From CAZUHK01 sp964620345 (lineage in GTDB: Bacteria > Planctomycetota > Phycisphaerae > Phycisphaerales > Zrk34): 50,103 nt of DNA. Position 1 is the stretch's first letter, and each line of letters opens with the position of its first letter. This document shows, piece by piece, positions 19,019 to 27,861 of this stretch. The position numbers were made by a program, and so were the translations under genes. The DNA lies in assembly GCA_964620345.1 (NCBI GenBank), contig CAZUHK010000005.1, forward strand, positions 1 through 50,103, written 5' to 3'. The notes beneath the pieces are model-generated. The model ran no database searches and was not told where the DNA came from. It saw only the letters and a program-made list of their open reading frames with translations.

Positions 19019-19194
19019 CCAGGTGGCCACCTGTTCACCGGTAAAGACGTGCGGCCGGCGACGCTTTTCAACCAAAGTGTCGCCAAAGGTACAGACGGCC
19101 GCCAACCCGTCCGGTTCGCGCCGCTGGCAAAGTTTGATGCATCGGCTATCCTTGCTCGCCCCGCCCCACCGGCATTCACAGGAAGGCAACGCGC

Positions 19195-19959
19195 ATGGCA
19201 TTACCCATCGGACTGCAGCTTTACACCGTTCGTGATCGCATGAAGGAAGACTTCGCCGGCACACTCGAGCAGGTGGCGGGAATCGGCTACGAAGGCGTCG
19301 AATGGGCCGGCCTGTTCGACCACACGCCCGAGCAGGCGCGCCAGATCATCGACGACCTGGGCCTCAAGAGCGCCGGCATCCACGCCGGGCTGGACGCGCT
19401 GGACGACCCCGGCGCCGTGATCGACGCGGCCAAGGCCCTGGGCCACGACGTGGTCGGCGTGCCGTACTGGCCCGATGACAAGCGCCACGCCGCCGGCTAT
19501 CGCGAACTGGCCGCGGGCCTTAACCGCTCCGGCGCGAAGCTCAAGGAAGCCGGGCTGACCGTTTTCTATCACAACCACGATTTCGAGTTCGCGCCCCTGC
19601 CCGATGGATCGACCGGCTACGAGATCCTGCTGAACGAAACCGATCCGGCGCTGGTCGGCTTCGAGGTGGACATGGGCTGGGTGTGGGTAGGCAACGCCGG
19701 CGCCGACCCGGCCGAGGTGGTCAAGCCGTTCGGCGATCGGGTCATCATGCTGCACATCAAGGACTTCAACGCCCCGCCGGACGCCAAAGAGATGGCGGAG
19801 ATCGGCACGGGCGCGATCGACTATCGACCGACCCTTGCCGCGGCGGGTGACTGGCCGGTGCGTTGGCTGATCGTCGAGCAGGACCAGGGCTGGGTCGATG
19901 GCGACCCGATCCGCAGCACGAAGCTCAGTTACGAAGGGCTCAAGGCGATCGCCGGCTGA
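19195..19959 (+). CDS. Sugar phosphate isomerase/epimerase (AP-endonuclease-2 fold TIM barrel)
   Basis: Encodes 254 aa. It has the metal-binding landmarks of this TIM-barrel family: YHNHDFEF near residue 125, GFEVDMGW near 155, MLHIKDF near 185 and IVEQDQGW near 225. Enzymes of this kind isomerise or epimerise free sugars or cyclitols at a divalent metal site, and the exact substrate is not readable. It is cytoplasmic, with no signal peptide. ATG 19195 follows AGGAAGG at 19180-19186, one of the better SD sites in the window. It is transcribed divergently from the ECF sigma gene. The downstream genes include a GH35 glycosidase, which suggests carbohydrate use. Confidence 0.9.
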   Translation: MALPIGLQLYTVRDRMKEDFAGTLEQVAGIGYEGVEWAGLFDHTPEQARQIIDDLGLKSAGIHAGLDALDDPGAVIDAAKALGHDVVGVPYWPDDKRHAAGYRELAAGLNRSGAKLKEAGLTVFYHNHDFEFAPLPDGSTGYEILLNETDPALVGFEVDMGWVWVGNAGADPAEVVKPFGDRVIMLHIKDFNAPPDAKEMAEIGTGAIDYRPTLAAAGDWPVRWLIVEQDQGWVDGDPIRSTKLSYEGLKAIAG

Positions 19960-19982
19960 TTGCTGGTCTGTCGCGCCGGGCT

Positions 19983-19988
19983 TACTAT
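19983..19988 (+). promoter_or_regulatory. -10-like hexamer, predicted leaderless start
   Basis: TACTAT lies 7 nt before the ATG at 19996. Transcription would begin at or within a base or two of the start codon. No SD precedes the gene. Confidence 0.45.
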
Positions 19989-19995
19989 TAGGGTT

Positions 19996-21096
19996 ATGCC
20001 CTGGCAGAGCCGCATTGAGAACCCGCTGACCCGCCGCGTGGTGTTGGCCGGGCTGTTGTTGGCTGTGCTGGGCGCGAGCACGGGGCTGGCGGCATGGATG
20101 ACGGTCTCGCGCCGGCCGCCGGTGGCGCCGGGTGAGCCGACGCACCGCTTCGGGCGGTTCGAGATCGCGGTGAGTAGCACATGGCAGATGCAGCGCCGCG
20201 ACACCGAGGCCGAGGCGCCGCGCTGGGCCGAGTTCGTCGAGCGTGGGCGGACGGGCCGGTCGCTTCAGATCATCGTGATCGAGGACGAGCGGCCGACGGC
20301 GCCGCTGGCCGCGATGCAGCAGGCCAAGCGTCGGCTCAGCCCGTCGGCGGGGTGGATCAACCCAAGCGTCGAGCAGGTCGGCGCGCAGACGCTGCTGATC
20401 GATGCCGGCCAGTCGGTCGGCGCCGCCGGGAACCGGCGCGTCGCGCAGACCCACGCGCTGGCGGTGGCCACGGCCGACGGCCGGACGTACCTGGCGATCC
20501 ACCTGCGCGGCTTCGGGCGGGTGAGCCGGCAGGACATGCTCGCGCTGCGGCAGATCGCCGCGACGGCCCACGACACGCGCTACACGCTGATCGAGGATGA
20601 CCACATGACGCTGGGGCCGCTGCGCCTGCTCAGGCCGCGCGGCCTGACGGCCAGCCGAATCGCCGGCCGACCCGACGCGGTGCAGGTCGGACCCGAGCGG
20701 CCGGGGCGGTTTTACCGACTTCAACTGCAGCACCTGAACCTTAGCCGGATCGACCAGGCGCCGACGGGCGTCGGGGTGGATGCCGCCGAGCCGCCGACCG
20801 CCGAGCAACTGGCGCAGCGCGCGCTGGCGACGCGGTACCGGGCGCTCAACGATCAGCCGCTGCCGGCCGAGCGCTACCGCCGCGCGACGGTCGAGGGCCG
20901 CGCGGCGCACATGGCGGTGCTCGCCGACGCCCGCTCGACCGGCGTGCAGCACGAGGCGTGGGTCGTGCCGATCGACCAGGACGCGGCGCTACAGATCGAC
21001 CTGCTGGCCGACCGCAGCGCGATCAACCTGGTGCGCTACGCGGCGCAGGTGATGCTCAGCGGGCTGGACGTGACCCACAAGGGAGCCGACTCATGA
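19996..21096 (+). CDS. Membrane-anchored hypothetical protein
   Basis: Encodes 366 aa. A positively charged N-terminus and one hydrophobic segment (VVLAGLLLAVLGASTGLAAW, about residues 14-33) suggest a signal anchor with the rest outside the cytoplasm. The exported part has alternating strand-like patterns (HRFGRFEIAVSSTWQMQRR; YLAIHLRGFG), vaguely like PsbP/DcrB-fold lipoproteins; this is inference only. I start at ATG 19996 because a -10-like element sits just before it and upstream codons overlap the isomerase 3' flank. Its stop overlaps the next gene's start (ATGA at 21093-21096), so the two products are probably made together. I do not recognise a family. Confidence 0.7.
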   Translation: MPWQSRIENPLTRRVVLAGLLLAVLGASTGLAAWMTVSRRPPVAPGEPTHRFGRFEIAVSSTWQMQRRDTEAEAPRWAEFVERGRTGRSLQIIVIEDERPTAPLAAMQQAKRRLSPSAGWINPSVEQVGAQTLLIDAGQSVGAAGNRRVAQTHALAVATADGRTYLAIHLRGFGRVSRQDMLALRQIAATAHDTRYTLIEDDHMTLGPLRLLRPRGLTASRIAGRPDAVQVGPERPGRFYRLQLQHLNLSRIDQAPTGVGVDAAEPPTAEQLAQRALATRYRALNDQPLPAERYRRATVEGRAAHMAVLADARSTGVQHEAWVVPIDQDAALQIDLLADRSAINLVRYAAQVMLSGLDVTHKGADS

Positions 21097-22370
21097 ACCG
21101 ACCGACCCGAACCGCGTGCGCGGCGTTGCTGATCGCGGCGTGCGCGGCCGCGGCCGCGGCCGCGGCCGGCGCCGACGACATCCTCGACGCCAAGCGATGG
21201 CGCGAGCAGGCGTACGGCGTGTCGCTGCGGCCGCCGCTGGGCGCCAAGCTCCTCGAGCAGACCGCCGATGACTACCTGCTGCGCATCATCGGCCCGGAAA
21301 ACCGCTACCAGATGACCGTTGCCGTGCGACGCAGCAAGCGGGCGCTGACGCTCGAAGAGGTGCATCAGTCGGCGATGGTGCAGATCGCCCAGAGCCATCC
21401 GGCGGCGAAGGTGAGCAGCGACGAGGACGCCGAATACGCCGGCCGGACGGGCAAGCGGCTGATCTTCGCCGTGCCCCACACCGGCAACAGGACCGCGATC
21501 ATCGCCCAGGGCATCACGCAAGTCGATCCGATGACTTACGTGGTCGTCGACGCCCGCGGTGACGTGAGCGATCGGCAGGCGATCCTCCAGGCGTTCGACG
21601 CCGTGCTCGCGACGCTCGAGGTCGCCGATCAGCAGCAACTGGCCAAGCAACGGGCCCAGGCGATCGAGCGTACAGCCAAGTGGCGGCAGACGCTGGCCGA
21701 GGATTACCTGCAACGGATCCCCAAGCAGGAGAACTATTACCGCCTGATGAATGGCGATGACGACCGGGGCTGGATGCGCATCCGCGCCGACGAAGGCGAG
21801 TTCAACGAGCAGCAGGGCGTGCGTGCGATAATCGAGACGCACCTGGCGCTACCGGGGGTGACGGTCGATTCGCTGGCGGAGTATTTCCGGCCGTTCACCG
21901 ACGAGCAGGGCGAGGCGTGGAGCGTGCGAACGACGGCGCGGCCGGCGCAGCGCGGGGCCGAACCGCGGACGAACATCGAAACCGGCAGCGGATCGCTGGG
22001 CACGATCGAGGTGCGGACCGACGGCTCGGCGGGCATCGAGAGCAATCACCGCAAGTTCTCCCGGCCCGCGCGCGGCTACCTGACGCAGGTCGAGGGCCAC
22101 CTGCTGGGCCGACTGCTGCCGCGCGACGCCGCCGGCGAGTACGGCTTCTACTGGTACAACAGCTCCGAAGGCAAGATCACCTTCCGACTCGAGCGCGTCA
22201 CCCCCACGCTCAGCGGCTACGTCGTGACCAGCCGACTGAGCTTGAACAGCGAACCGCTGCGGGCGACCTACGACAAGGACGGCACGCTGATCGAAAAACA
22301 ACTGCCCGGCGGGCGCAAGCTCGTGCGGACCACGCTCAAACAACTCCAATCCATCTGGCAGATGCGCTAG
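21093..22370 (+). CDS. Exported hypothetical protein (possible lipoprotein)
   Basis: Encodes 425 aa. The N-terminus carries a signal peptide containing LLIAAC, which fits a lipobox with Cys17, followed by a run of eight alanines encoded by a GCGGCC hexamer repeat. The mature protein starts around GADDILDAKRWREQ and is soluble, with strand-rich stretches (YGVSLRPPLGAKLLEQ; RYQMTVAVRR). ATG 21093 overlaps the previous stop by ATGA, and AAGGGA lies about 8 nt upstream. The arrangement with 19996-21096 suggests partners, perhaps distant paralogues. I recognise no family. Confidence 0.7.
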   Translation: MNRPTRTACAALLIAACAAAAAAAAGADDILDAKRWREQAYGVSLRPPLGAKLLEQTADDYLLRIIGPENRYQMTVAVRRSKRALTLEEVHQSAMVQIAQSHPAAKVSSDEDAEYAGRTGKRLIFAVPHTGNRTAIIAQGITQVDPMTYVVVDARGDVSDRQAILQAFDAVLATLEVADQQQLAKQRAQAIERTAKWRQTLAEDYLQRIPKQENYYRLMNGDDDRGWMRIRADEGEFNEQQGVRAIIETHLALPGVTVDSLAEYFRPFTDEQGEAWSVRTTARPAQRGAEPRTNIETGSGSLGTIEVRTDGSAGIESNHRKFSRPARGYLTQVEGHLLGRLLPRDAAGEYGFYWYNSSEGKITFRLERVTPTLSGYVVTSRLSLNSEPLRATYDKDGTLIEKQLPGGRKLVRTTLKQLQSIWQMR

Positions 22371-22398
22371 CCCACGCACGCTGCCCCGGCGAGACCCC

Positions 22399-25119
22399 AT
22401 GCCCAGCATCACCTACGACTCGCAGAGCTTCATCATCGACAACCGCCGCGTCTGGCTGGTGTCGGGCGCGATCCACTACGCGCGCGTGCCGCACCAGCTT
22501 TGGCGCGATCGCATCCGCGCGGCCAGGCAGGCCGGACTCAACACGATCGAAACGTACGTCTTCTGGAACTTCCACGAGCCCCAGCAGGGCCGCTTCCGAT
22601 TCGAAGGCGACGCGGACCTGCGGCGGTTCGTCGAGCTGATCGGCGCCGAAGGGATGTACTGCATCCTCCGCCCCGGGCCGTACGTCTGCGCCGAGTGGGA
22701 CTTCGGCGGGCTGCCGGCGTGGCTGCACGAGGTGCCCGACGTCGCCCTGCGTCAGGCCAACGCGCCCTTCCTCCAGGCCACCGCACGCTACCTCGACGCG
22801 GTGATGAAGCAGGTGGCCGACCTGCAGATCACCCGCCCCGGCGCCGGCCCCATCGTGCTGGTGCAGAACGAAAACGAGTGGTTCTGCCACAACGACCCGC
22901 AGGCGGCGGGGTACCTCGAAGAGATCACCCGTTACCTGCGCGAGGGCGGCTGCGAGGTGCCGCTGATCAACTGCAACAACCTCTGGCAGCACGTGCCCAA
23001 CACGATCGACTGCTGGAACGGCTGGCGAGGCCTGGCGCGCGACTGCCGCCAGCTCCGCCTGGCCCAGCCCGATGCGCCGCGGCTGATCACCGAGCTGTGG
23101 CCCGGGTGGTTCGATGCGTGGAACCGCGAGCACCACGATCACAAATCGCCCCAGGACGTGCTGCGCACGCTCGCCGAAACCTCGGCCACGGGCACGCAGT
23201 TCAACCTGTTCATGTTCCACGGCGGGACGAACTTCGGCTTCCACGGTGGGCGCACGGTCGGCGCCGACGACATGTTCATGACCACCAGCTACGACTACGA
23301 CGCCCCGCTGCGCGAGGGCGGCGGCCGCGGTGAGAAGTACCGCCAGACCAAGCGCATCGCCACGTTCCTCAGCCAGTTCGGCACGCTGATGGCCCACCTG
23401 GACCCCGACGAGCAGCCCACCGTCGCGACCGGCGGCGGCGCGGGCGTGAGCGTGTGGCAGCAGTCGGGCGCGATGGGCCGCGTCGTCTTGCTCACTCGCG
23501 AGGCGCCGTACAAGCCGTGCGACGTGCAACTGCTCACGCCCGGCGGCGCCCAGTTGACCGTCGCCATGGGCAGGGACAGCGCCGCGTGGATCGCGCTCGA
23601 CGCCTCGCTCGACGGCGTGGCCACGCTCGACGCGACCAACCTGCGGCCCTGGGCGTTCGTGAAGCGGCAGATGCTCGTGCTCTACGGCCCGGCCGGAAGC
23701 GAAGGCGTGGTCAGCATCGACGACGCGGTGTTCACCGTCACCGTGCCCAAGGGCGCCAAGCCCGTCGTCGAGCAGCACCAGAACCTCACCGTCGTCGTGC
23801 TCAACGAAGAGCAGGTCGACGCGGCCTACATCCACGCCGACGGCCGGCTGTTCACCGGCATCGCCGGCTTCGACGCCGACGACCAGCCGATCCGTGGCGA
23901 CGGCGCGACCGCACATATCGTCGAGCCCGATGGCACGCACCGCACCCAGCGCCTCGGCGTTGCTGCGAAGCTGACCGCCCCGCGCCTCAACGGCTGGACG
24001 CACGTGATCCAATCCGACTACGCCGACGGCACCGCCCCTCGCTACGCCGCGATCGACGGCCCCCGCGCCCTCGAATCCTGCGGCGCCGACTTCGGCTACG
24101 GCTGGTATCGCGTGACGATCAAACGCTCGGGCGCCAATCGCGCCCGACTGCTCGCCCCCGAGGCCGGCGATCGGCTGCACCTGTATCAGGACGGCTCGCT
24201 CACGCGGATCATCGGCCACGGCCCGGGCGCCGACGCCGGGCCCATCGACCTGTCGATGCGCAAGGGCGAGCAGGATCTGGTCTTTCTCGCCGACAACCTC
24301 GGCCGCTTCAACTACGGCCCGGCGCTGGGCGAGCGCAAGGGCCTGTTCGGCGAACTCTACGCCGCCAAACAGGTGCGCCTGACCAAGCCCACCCGGCAGG
24401 TGATGCCGCAGGTCGATCCGTTCGAGGTGACCGGCTATGTGGTTAACGCCCGTCGGGGCGACCGCTCGCTGCGGGCGCGGTACACCTGGTCACTCACCCA
24501 CCGCCGCAAGAGCCCGCTGATCGTCGAAACGCGCGGCACGCGGCCGATGGGCGTGGTGATCGTCAACGACGTGCCGATCTACATCGACCCCGGTCACAAC
24601 CTCACCCGCCGCTTCGTGCTCACGCAGGAATCGCACCTCAAGCAGGGCAACAACGAAATCACGCTCGCCCTGCTCGGCCCCGAGCCGGATAAGTTCGACG
24701 TGGCCGACCACGTGACGATCTATGAGGGTGCCCAAACGCTCAGCGACAAAGCGCAATGGGCCTACGCCCGCTGGCAGATGCCCGAGGACGAGCAGTTCGC
24801 GCCGATGCCCAGGCAGGGCCGGGCGCTGCCGACGTGGTTCCGCTGCGAGTTCGGCGTGTCGCACACCGACGCGCCGCTGTGGCTGGAAATCACAGGCATG
24901 ACCAAGGGGCAGATCTACCTCAACGGCCACAACGTCGGCCGCTACTTCGTCGCCACGCAGACCGGCAAGCGGGTGCCGCCCCAGTCGCGCTACTACCTGC
25001 CCGAGCCGTGGCTGAACGTCGATGAACCCAATGAGCTGATCCTCTTCGACGAGCACGGCAAGCAGCCGACCCGGTGCAAGCTCGCGTACGATCGCATGGG
25101 CCCGTACGGCGGGAAGTGA
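22399..25119 (+). CDS. Glycoside hydrolase family 35 beta-galactosidase
   Basis: Encodes 906 aa. The N-terminal TIM barrel carries the GH35 signature GPYVCAEWDFGGLPAW (about residues 93-108). The probable acid/base Glu is in VQNENEWF (about 155-162), and the nucleophile Glu is in TELWPGWF (about 231-238). The barrel start matches the family (SGAIHYARVP; GLNTIETYVFWNFHEP). The C-terminal half comprises beta-sandwich domains, one with WLEITGMTKGQIYLNGHNVGRYF, typical of GH35 jelly rolls. The family hydrolyses terminal beta-galactosides. No signal peptide is visible, so a cytoplasmic location is likely unless the start is wrong. It lies 28 nt after the preceding gene and probably in the same transcript. 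Confidence 0.94.
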   Translation: MPSITYDSQSFIIDNRRVWLVSGAIHYARVPHQLWRDRIRAARQAGLNTIETYVFWNFHEPQQGRFRFEGDADLRRFVELIGAEGMYCILRPGPYVCAEWDFGGLPAWLHEVPDVALRQANAPFLQATARYLDAVMKQVADLQITRPGAGPIVLVQNENEWFCHNDPQAAGYLEEITRYLREGGCEVPLINCNNLWQHVPNTIDCWNGWRGLARDCRQLRLAQPDAPRLITELWPGWFDAWNREHHDHKSPQDVLRTLAETSATGTQFNLFMFHGGTNFGFHGGRTVGADDMFMTTSYDYDAPLREGGGRGEKYRQTKRIATFLSQFGTLMAHLDPDEQPTVATGGGAGVSVWQQSGAMGRVVLLTREAPYKPCDVQLLTPGGAQLTVAMGRDSAAWIALDASLDGVATLDATNLRPWAFVKRQMLVLYGPAGSEGVVSIDDAVFTVTVPKGAKPVVEQHQNLTVVVLNEEQVDAAYIHADGRLFTGIAGFDADDQPIRGDGATAHIVEPDGTHRTQRLGVAAKLTAPRLNGWTHVIQSDYADGTAPRYAAIDGPRALESCGADFGYGWYRVTIKRSGANRARLLAPEAGDRLHLYQDGSLTRIIGHGPGADAGPIDLSMRKGEQDLVFLADNLGRFNYGPALGERKGLFGELYAAKQVRLTKPTRQVMPQVDPFEVTGYVVNARRGDRSLRARYTWSLTHRRKSPLIVETRGTRPMGVVIVNDVPIYIDPGHNLTRRFVLTQESHLKQGNNEITLALLGPEPDKFDVADHVTIYEGAQTLSDKAQWAYARWQMPEDEQFAPMPRQGRALPTWFRCEFGVSHTDAPLWLEITGMTKGQIYLNGHNVGRYFVATQTGKRVPPQSRYYLPEPWLNVDEPNELILFDEHGKQPTRCKLAYDRMGPYGGK

Positions 25120-25128
25120 TTCGCCCAG

Positions 25129-25151
25129 GCCGCGGCATTCAGCGCCGCGGC
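25129..25151. terminator. Candidate bidirectional terminator hairpin between convergent genes
   Basis: Perfect 8-bp stem GCCGCGGC (25129-25136 and 25144-25151) with a 7-nt loop, between the convergent GH35 and agmatine deiminase genes. There is no T-run, so intrinsic termination is uncertain. Confidence 0.4.
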
Positions 25152-26179
25152 ATTGTCGCGCTCTTTGGCTGCTGCATGCTCAAACAGTGCAGCGCCCCCA
25201 GCCCCACCACCAGCCACTCGCTGCGCACGCCGATCGCCTGCCGGCCCGGCAGCGCCCGCTCGATCGCGTGAAGAGCCAACTCATCGCTTCGCTGGCCGAA
25301 CGTCGGGACCAGCACCGCGGCGTTGACGATCAGAAAGTTCGCGTGGCTCGCCGGCACCGGGTTCACGCCGCCGGGGCCGAAGCGGTCCGGCGGATAGTCG
25401 TACTCGATCGGCTCGGGCGCCGGCAGCTCGAACAACTCAAACGCCTCGCCGTTCGCATCTCGCGCTTCGCGCAGCGCCGACCAGTTGCGTTCGAGCGTGT
25501 CGTGATCCGGATGCCCCGCCGGCGCGCGCACCGCGGCGATCGCGCCGGGCGCGATAAACCGCGCCACGTCGTCGATGTGCCCATCGGTGTCATCCCCTTC
25601 GATCCCGCCGGGCAGCCACAACACGTGCCGCGTGCCCAGCGATTCGTGCAGCAGCGCTTCCAGCTTGGGCCGATCGAGCGCCCGGTTGCGGTTCTGATTC
25701 AGCAGGCACTGCTCGGTCGTCATCACCACGCCGGCGCCGTTGACCTCGATGCTGCCGCCCTCGAGCACCTCGTCGTGCAGCCAGGTCGGAATGCCCAATC
25801 GCTCGGCCACGCGCCGGGGAACGATGCCGTCCCGCTCGTATTCCGCGTTGTACTTGCCGCCCCAACCGTTGAAGACGAAGTCGTGGCATGCCAGCTCGCC
25901 GGTTTGGTTTATCACGAACAGCGGCCCGTAGTCGCGGATCCAGGAGTCGTTCGTCGGCCAGTCGATCGCCTTGCCGATCAGGTTCACCTGAGCGAACCGC
26001 GCGACCTGGGCTATAAAATCGTCGTATTGCTCGCACGCCCGCTCGAAACAGCCCGGCCAGGTCTCGCGGTTGTGCGGGTAGGTCAGCCAGACCGCGTCGA
26101 TCGGCTCAAACTCGCCGGGCATGCGATAGCCCAGCGCCGCCGCGGTGCGCTCGGGTTGGTTCAGGTCGAAGTCACTCAT
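25139..26179 (-). CDS. aguA: Agmatine deiminase
   Basis: Encodes 346 aa of the peptidylarginine-deiminase-like superfamily. It converts agmatine to N-carbamoylputrescine and ammonia. Visible landmarks are the substrate-binding WIRDYGPLFV, the catalytic acid/His segment GDDTDGHIDD and the catalytic Cys in ALHCLSMQQP (about residue 332). The length is typical. The ATG at 26179 overlaps the stop of the upstream amidase by 8 nt, so the two polyamine genes are coupled. The product of this enzyme is the substrate of that amidase, giving a two-step agmatine-to-putrescine route. Confidence 0.93.
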   Translation of the reverse strand: MSDFDLNQPERTAAALGYRMPGEFEPIDAVWLTYPHNRETWPGCFERACEQYDDFIAQVARFAQVNLIGKAIDWPTNDSWIRDYGPLFVINQTGELACHDFVFNGWGGKYNAEYERDGIVPRRVAERLGIPTWLHDEVLEGGSIEVNGAGVVMTTEQCLLNQNRNRALDRPKLEALLHESLGTRHVLWLPGGIEGDDTDGHIDDVARFIAPGAIAAVRAPAGHPDHDTLERNWSALREARDANGEAFELFELPAPEPIEYDYPPDRFGPGGVNPVPASHANFLIVNAAVLVPTFGQRSDELALHAIERALPGRQAIGVRSEWLVVGLGALHCLSMQQPKSATMPRR

Positions 26180-27056
26180 CCAGCAGCCGCCGCGTCAGCC
26201 CCTCGTAGGCATCGATCCGCCGATCGCGGAAGAACGGCCAGCCCCGGCGCAGCTCGTCGATTCGCGCCATCGGGCAATCGACCACCAGCACGGCCGCTTC
26301 ATCCCGCGGGGCTTGGGCGATGACCACGCCGCCGGGGTCGGCCACGAACGACCCGCCCCAGAACAGCAGCTCGTCCTCGCGCCCGATCCGGTTGGCCGCG
26401 ACGATGTACACCCCGTTGGCGATCGCGTGGCTGCGCTGAATCGTCCGCCACGCCTCGAACTGTTGCTCGCGGTCCTCGGGCGTCTCCCCGCCCTGGTCCG
26501 AGTCCCACCAGCCGATCGCCGTGGGGTACAGCAGCACCTCCGCCCCGCGCATCGCGGTGAGCCGCGCGGCCTCGGGGAACCATTGATCCCAGCAGATCAG
26601 CATGCCGGTGCACACCTCGCCCACGTGCTGCACGCCGAAGCCCAGGTCGCCCGGCGTGAAGTAATACTTCTCGTAAAAACGCGGATCGTCGGGGATATGC
26701 ATCTTGCGGTACTTGTCGGTGATCCGGCCCGACGAGTCGATCATCACCGATGTGTTGTGATACACCCCCGCGGCGCGCCGCTCGAACAGCGAGGCGCTGA
26801 TCGTGACGCCCAGTTCTTTCGCCAGCTCACCCAGCCGCCGCGTCGCAGGCCCGGGGATCGGCTCGGCCAAAGCAAAGTTCGCCTCGTCCTCGGTCTGGCA
26901 GAAGTAACGCGACAGGAACAGCTCGGGCGTCACGATCAGCTTCGCCCCTTGTCCCGCCGCGTCGCGAATCATCGCGATCGAAGTATGCAGGTTCGCCGCG
27001 CGATCCAACCCACATGCATGTTGCAATACACCGATGCGCAAGTTCGTATCGCTCAT
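26172..27056 (-). CDS. aguB: N-carbamoylputrescine amidase
   Basis: Encodes 294 aa of the nitrilase superfamily. It hydrolyses N-carbamoylputrescine to putrescine, CO2 and ammonia. The Glu-Lys-Cys triad is visible: Glu in VTPELFLSRYF, Lys in KYRKMHIPDD and Cys in GMLICWDQWFPEAA. The active-site neighbourhoods match plant and Pseudomonas enzymes of this role more than generic nitrilases. I chose ATG 27056 (MSDTNLRIGVLQ). It is preceded by a -10-like TACAAT only 6 nt away, so the message is predicted to be leaderless. It sits 31 nt downstream of the DeoR-type regulator but seems to have its own promoter. Confidence 0.92.
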   Translation of the reverse strand: MSDTNLRIGVLQHACGLDRAANLHTSIAMIRDAAGQGAKLIVTPELFLSRYFCQTEDEANFALAEPIPGPATRRLGELAKELGVTISASLFERRAAGVYHNTSVMIDSSGRITDKYRKMHIPDDPRFYEKYYFTPGDLGFGVQHVGEVCTGMLICWDQWFPEAARLTAMRGAEVLLYPTAIGWWDSDQGGETPEDREQQFEAWRTIQRSHAIANGVYIVAANRIGREDELLFWGGSFVADPGGVVIAQAPRDEAAVLVVDCPMARIDELRRGWPFFRDRRIDAYEGLTRRLLDE

Positions 27057-27062
27057 CCCCCG

Positions 27063-27068
27063 ATTGTA
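27063..27068 (-). promoter_or_regulatory. -10-like hexamer before aguB, predicted leaderless start
   Basis: On the minus strand TACAAT is followed by six bases (CGGGGG) and then the aguB ATG. Standard spacing puts the transcription start on the A of the ATG. Confidence 0.5.
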
Positions 27069-27087
27069 TCGCAATCCCCCGCACCAT

Positions 27088-27855
27088 TTAGCGCCGCGGC
27101 TCCGCCGCATCCGCCATCACCAACCGCTCCCCGTACAACTTCTTCCACCGCTGGCTCACCTGTTCGTCGGTCAGCACCGCCTCGACCTGCTCGATCCCGC
27201 AGACCCGCGCCAGGGACTTGCGGCCGAACTTGCTTGAATCCATCAGCAGCACGCTGCGCGCCGCCTGCCGCAGCATGCACTGCTCGACCTCCGCCATCGC
27301 CAGGTTCTGGTTGTAAAACCCATCGTCGAACGCCCCGGCCAAGCTGAACAGCATCAGGTCCGCGTGAAGGTCGGCCAGGCACCGCGTGGCGATCGGCCCG
27401 ACCATCACGCCGCTGCGCGGGTACAGGTTCCCGCCGATCAACATCAGCTCGACCTGCTCGTCGTCGGCAAAATGCTGGGCGATGCTCAAGCTGTTGGTCA
27501 CCACTTGAATCGGCCGCACGTCGATCTGCTGGGCGGCGATGTACACCGTCGACCCGCCGTCCAGCAACACGGTCATGTGCGGCTCGATCAGCGCCGCCGC
27601 GGCCCGGCCGATCCCGCGCTTCGCCTCGACGTGCTCGCTCATCCGTTCGCTGAACACGATGCTGTGATGGTGCGGCCCCCGGTACACCGCCCCGCCGTGC
27701 GTCCGCTCGACCAGCCCCTGATTCTCGAGCGCTTCCAGGTCACGCCGAACCGTCGACACGCTCACCGACAACGCCGCGCCCAGCGCATCCAGGTCCGCCG
27801 CCTGCCGCTCTCGCAGCATGTCCAGCAATCGTTTCTGGCGTTCTACGATGAGCAA
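27088..27855 (-). CDS. DeoR-family transcriptional regulator
   Basis: Encodes 255 aa. The N-terminal winged helix-turn-helix (RQKRLLDMLRERQAADLDAL; SVSVSTVRRDLEALE; GLVERTHGGAVY) is diagnostic of DeoR regulators. The C-terminal DeoRC sensor domain has LLDGGSTVY and VVTNSLSIAQ, and normally binds a phosphorylated sugar. The start appears to be TTG 27855 (LLIVERQKRL), 6 nt after the stop of the 63-aa gene. As the last gene of the BMC operon it very likely autoregulates it, with a sugar phosphate such as fuculose-1-P or rhamnulose-1-P as inducer (inference). Palindromes at the operon promoter near 35.65 kb are candidate operators. Confidence 0.9.
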   Translation of the reverse strand: MLIVERQKRLLDMLRERQAADLDALGAALSVSVSTVRRDLEALENQGLVERTHGGAVYRGPHHHSIVFSERMSEHVEAKRGIGRAAAALIEPHMTVLLDGGSTVYIAAQQIDVRPIQVVTNSLSIAQHFADDEQVELMLIGGNLYPRSGVMVGPIATRCLADLHADLMLFSLAGAFDDGFYNQNLAMAEVEQCMLRQAARSVLLMDSSKFGRKSLARVCGIEQVEAVLTDEQVSQRWKKLYGERLVMADAAEPRR

Positions 27856-27861
27856 GGTCGG

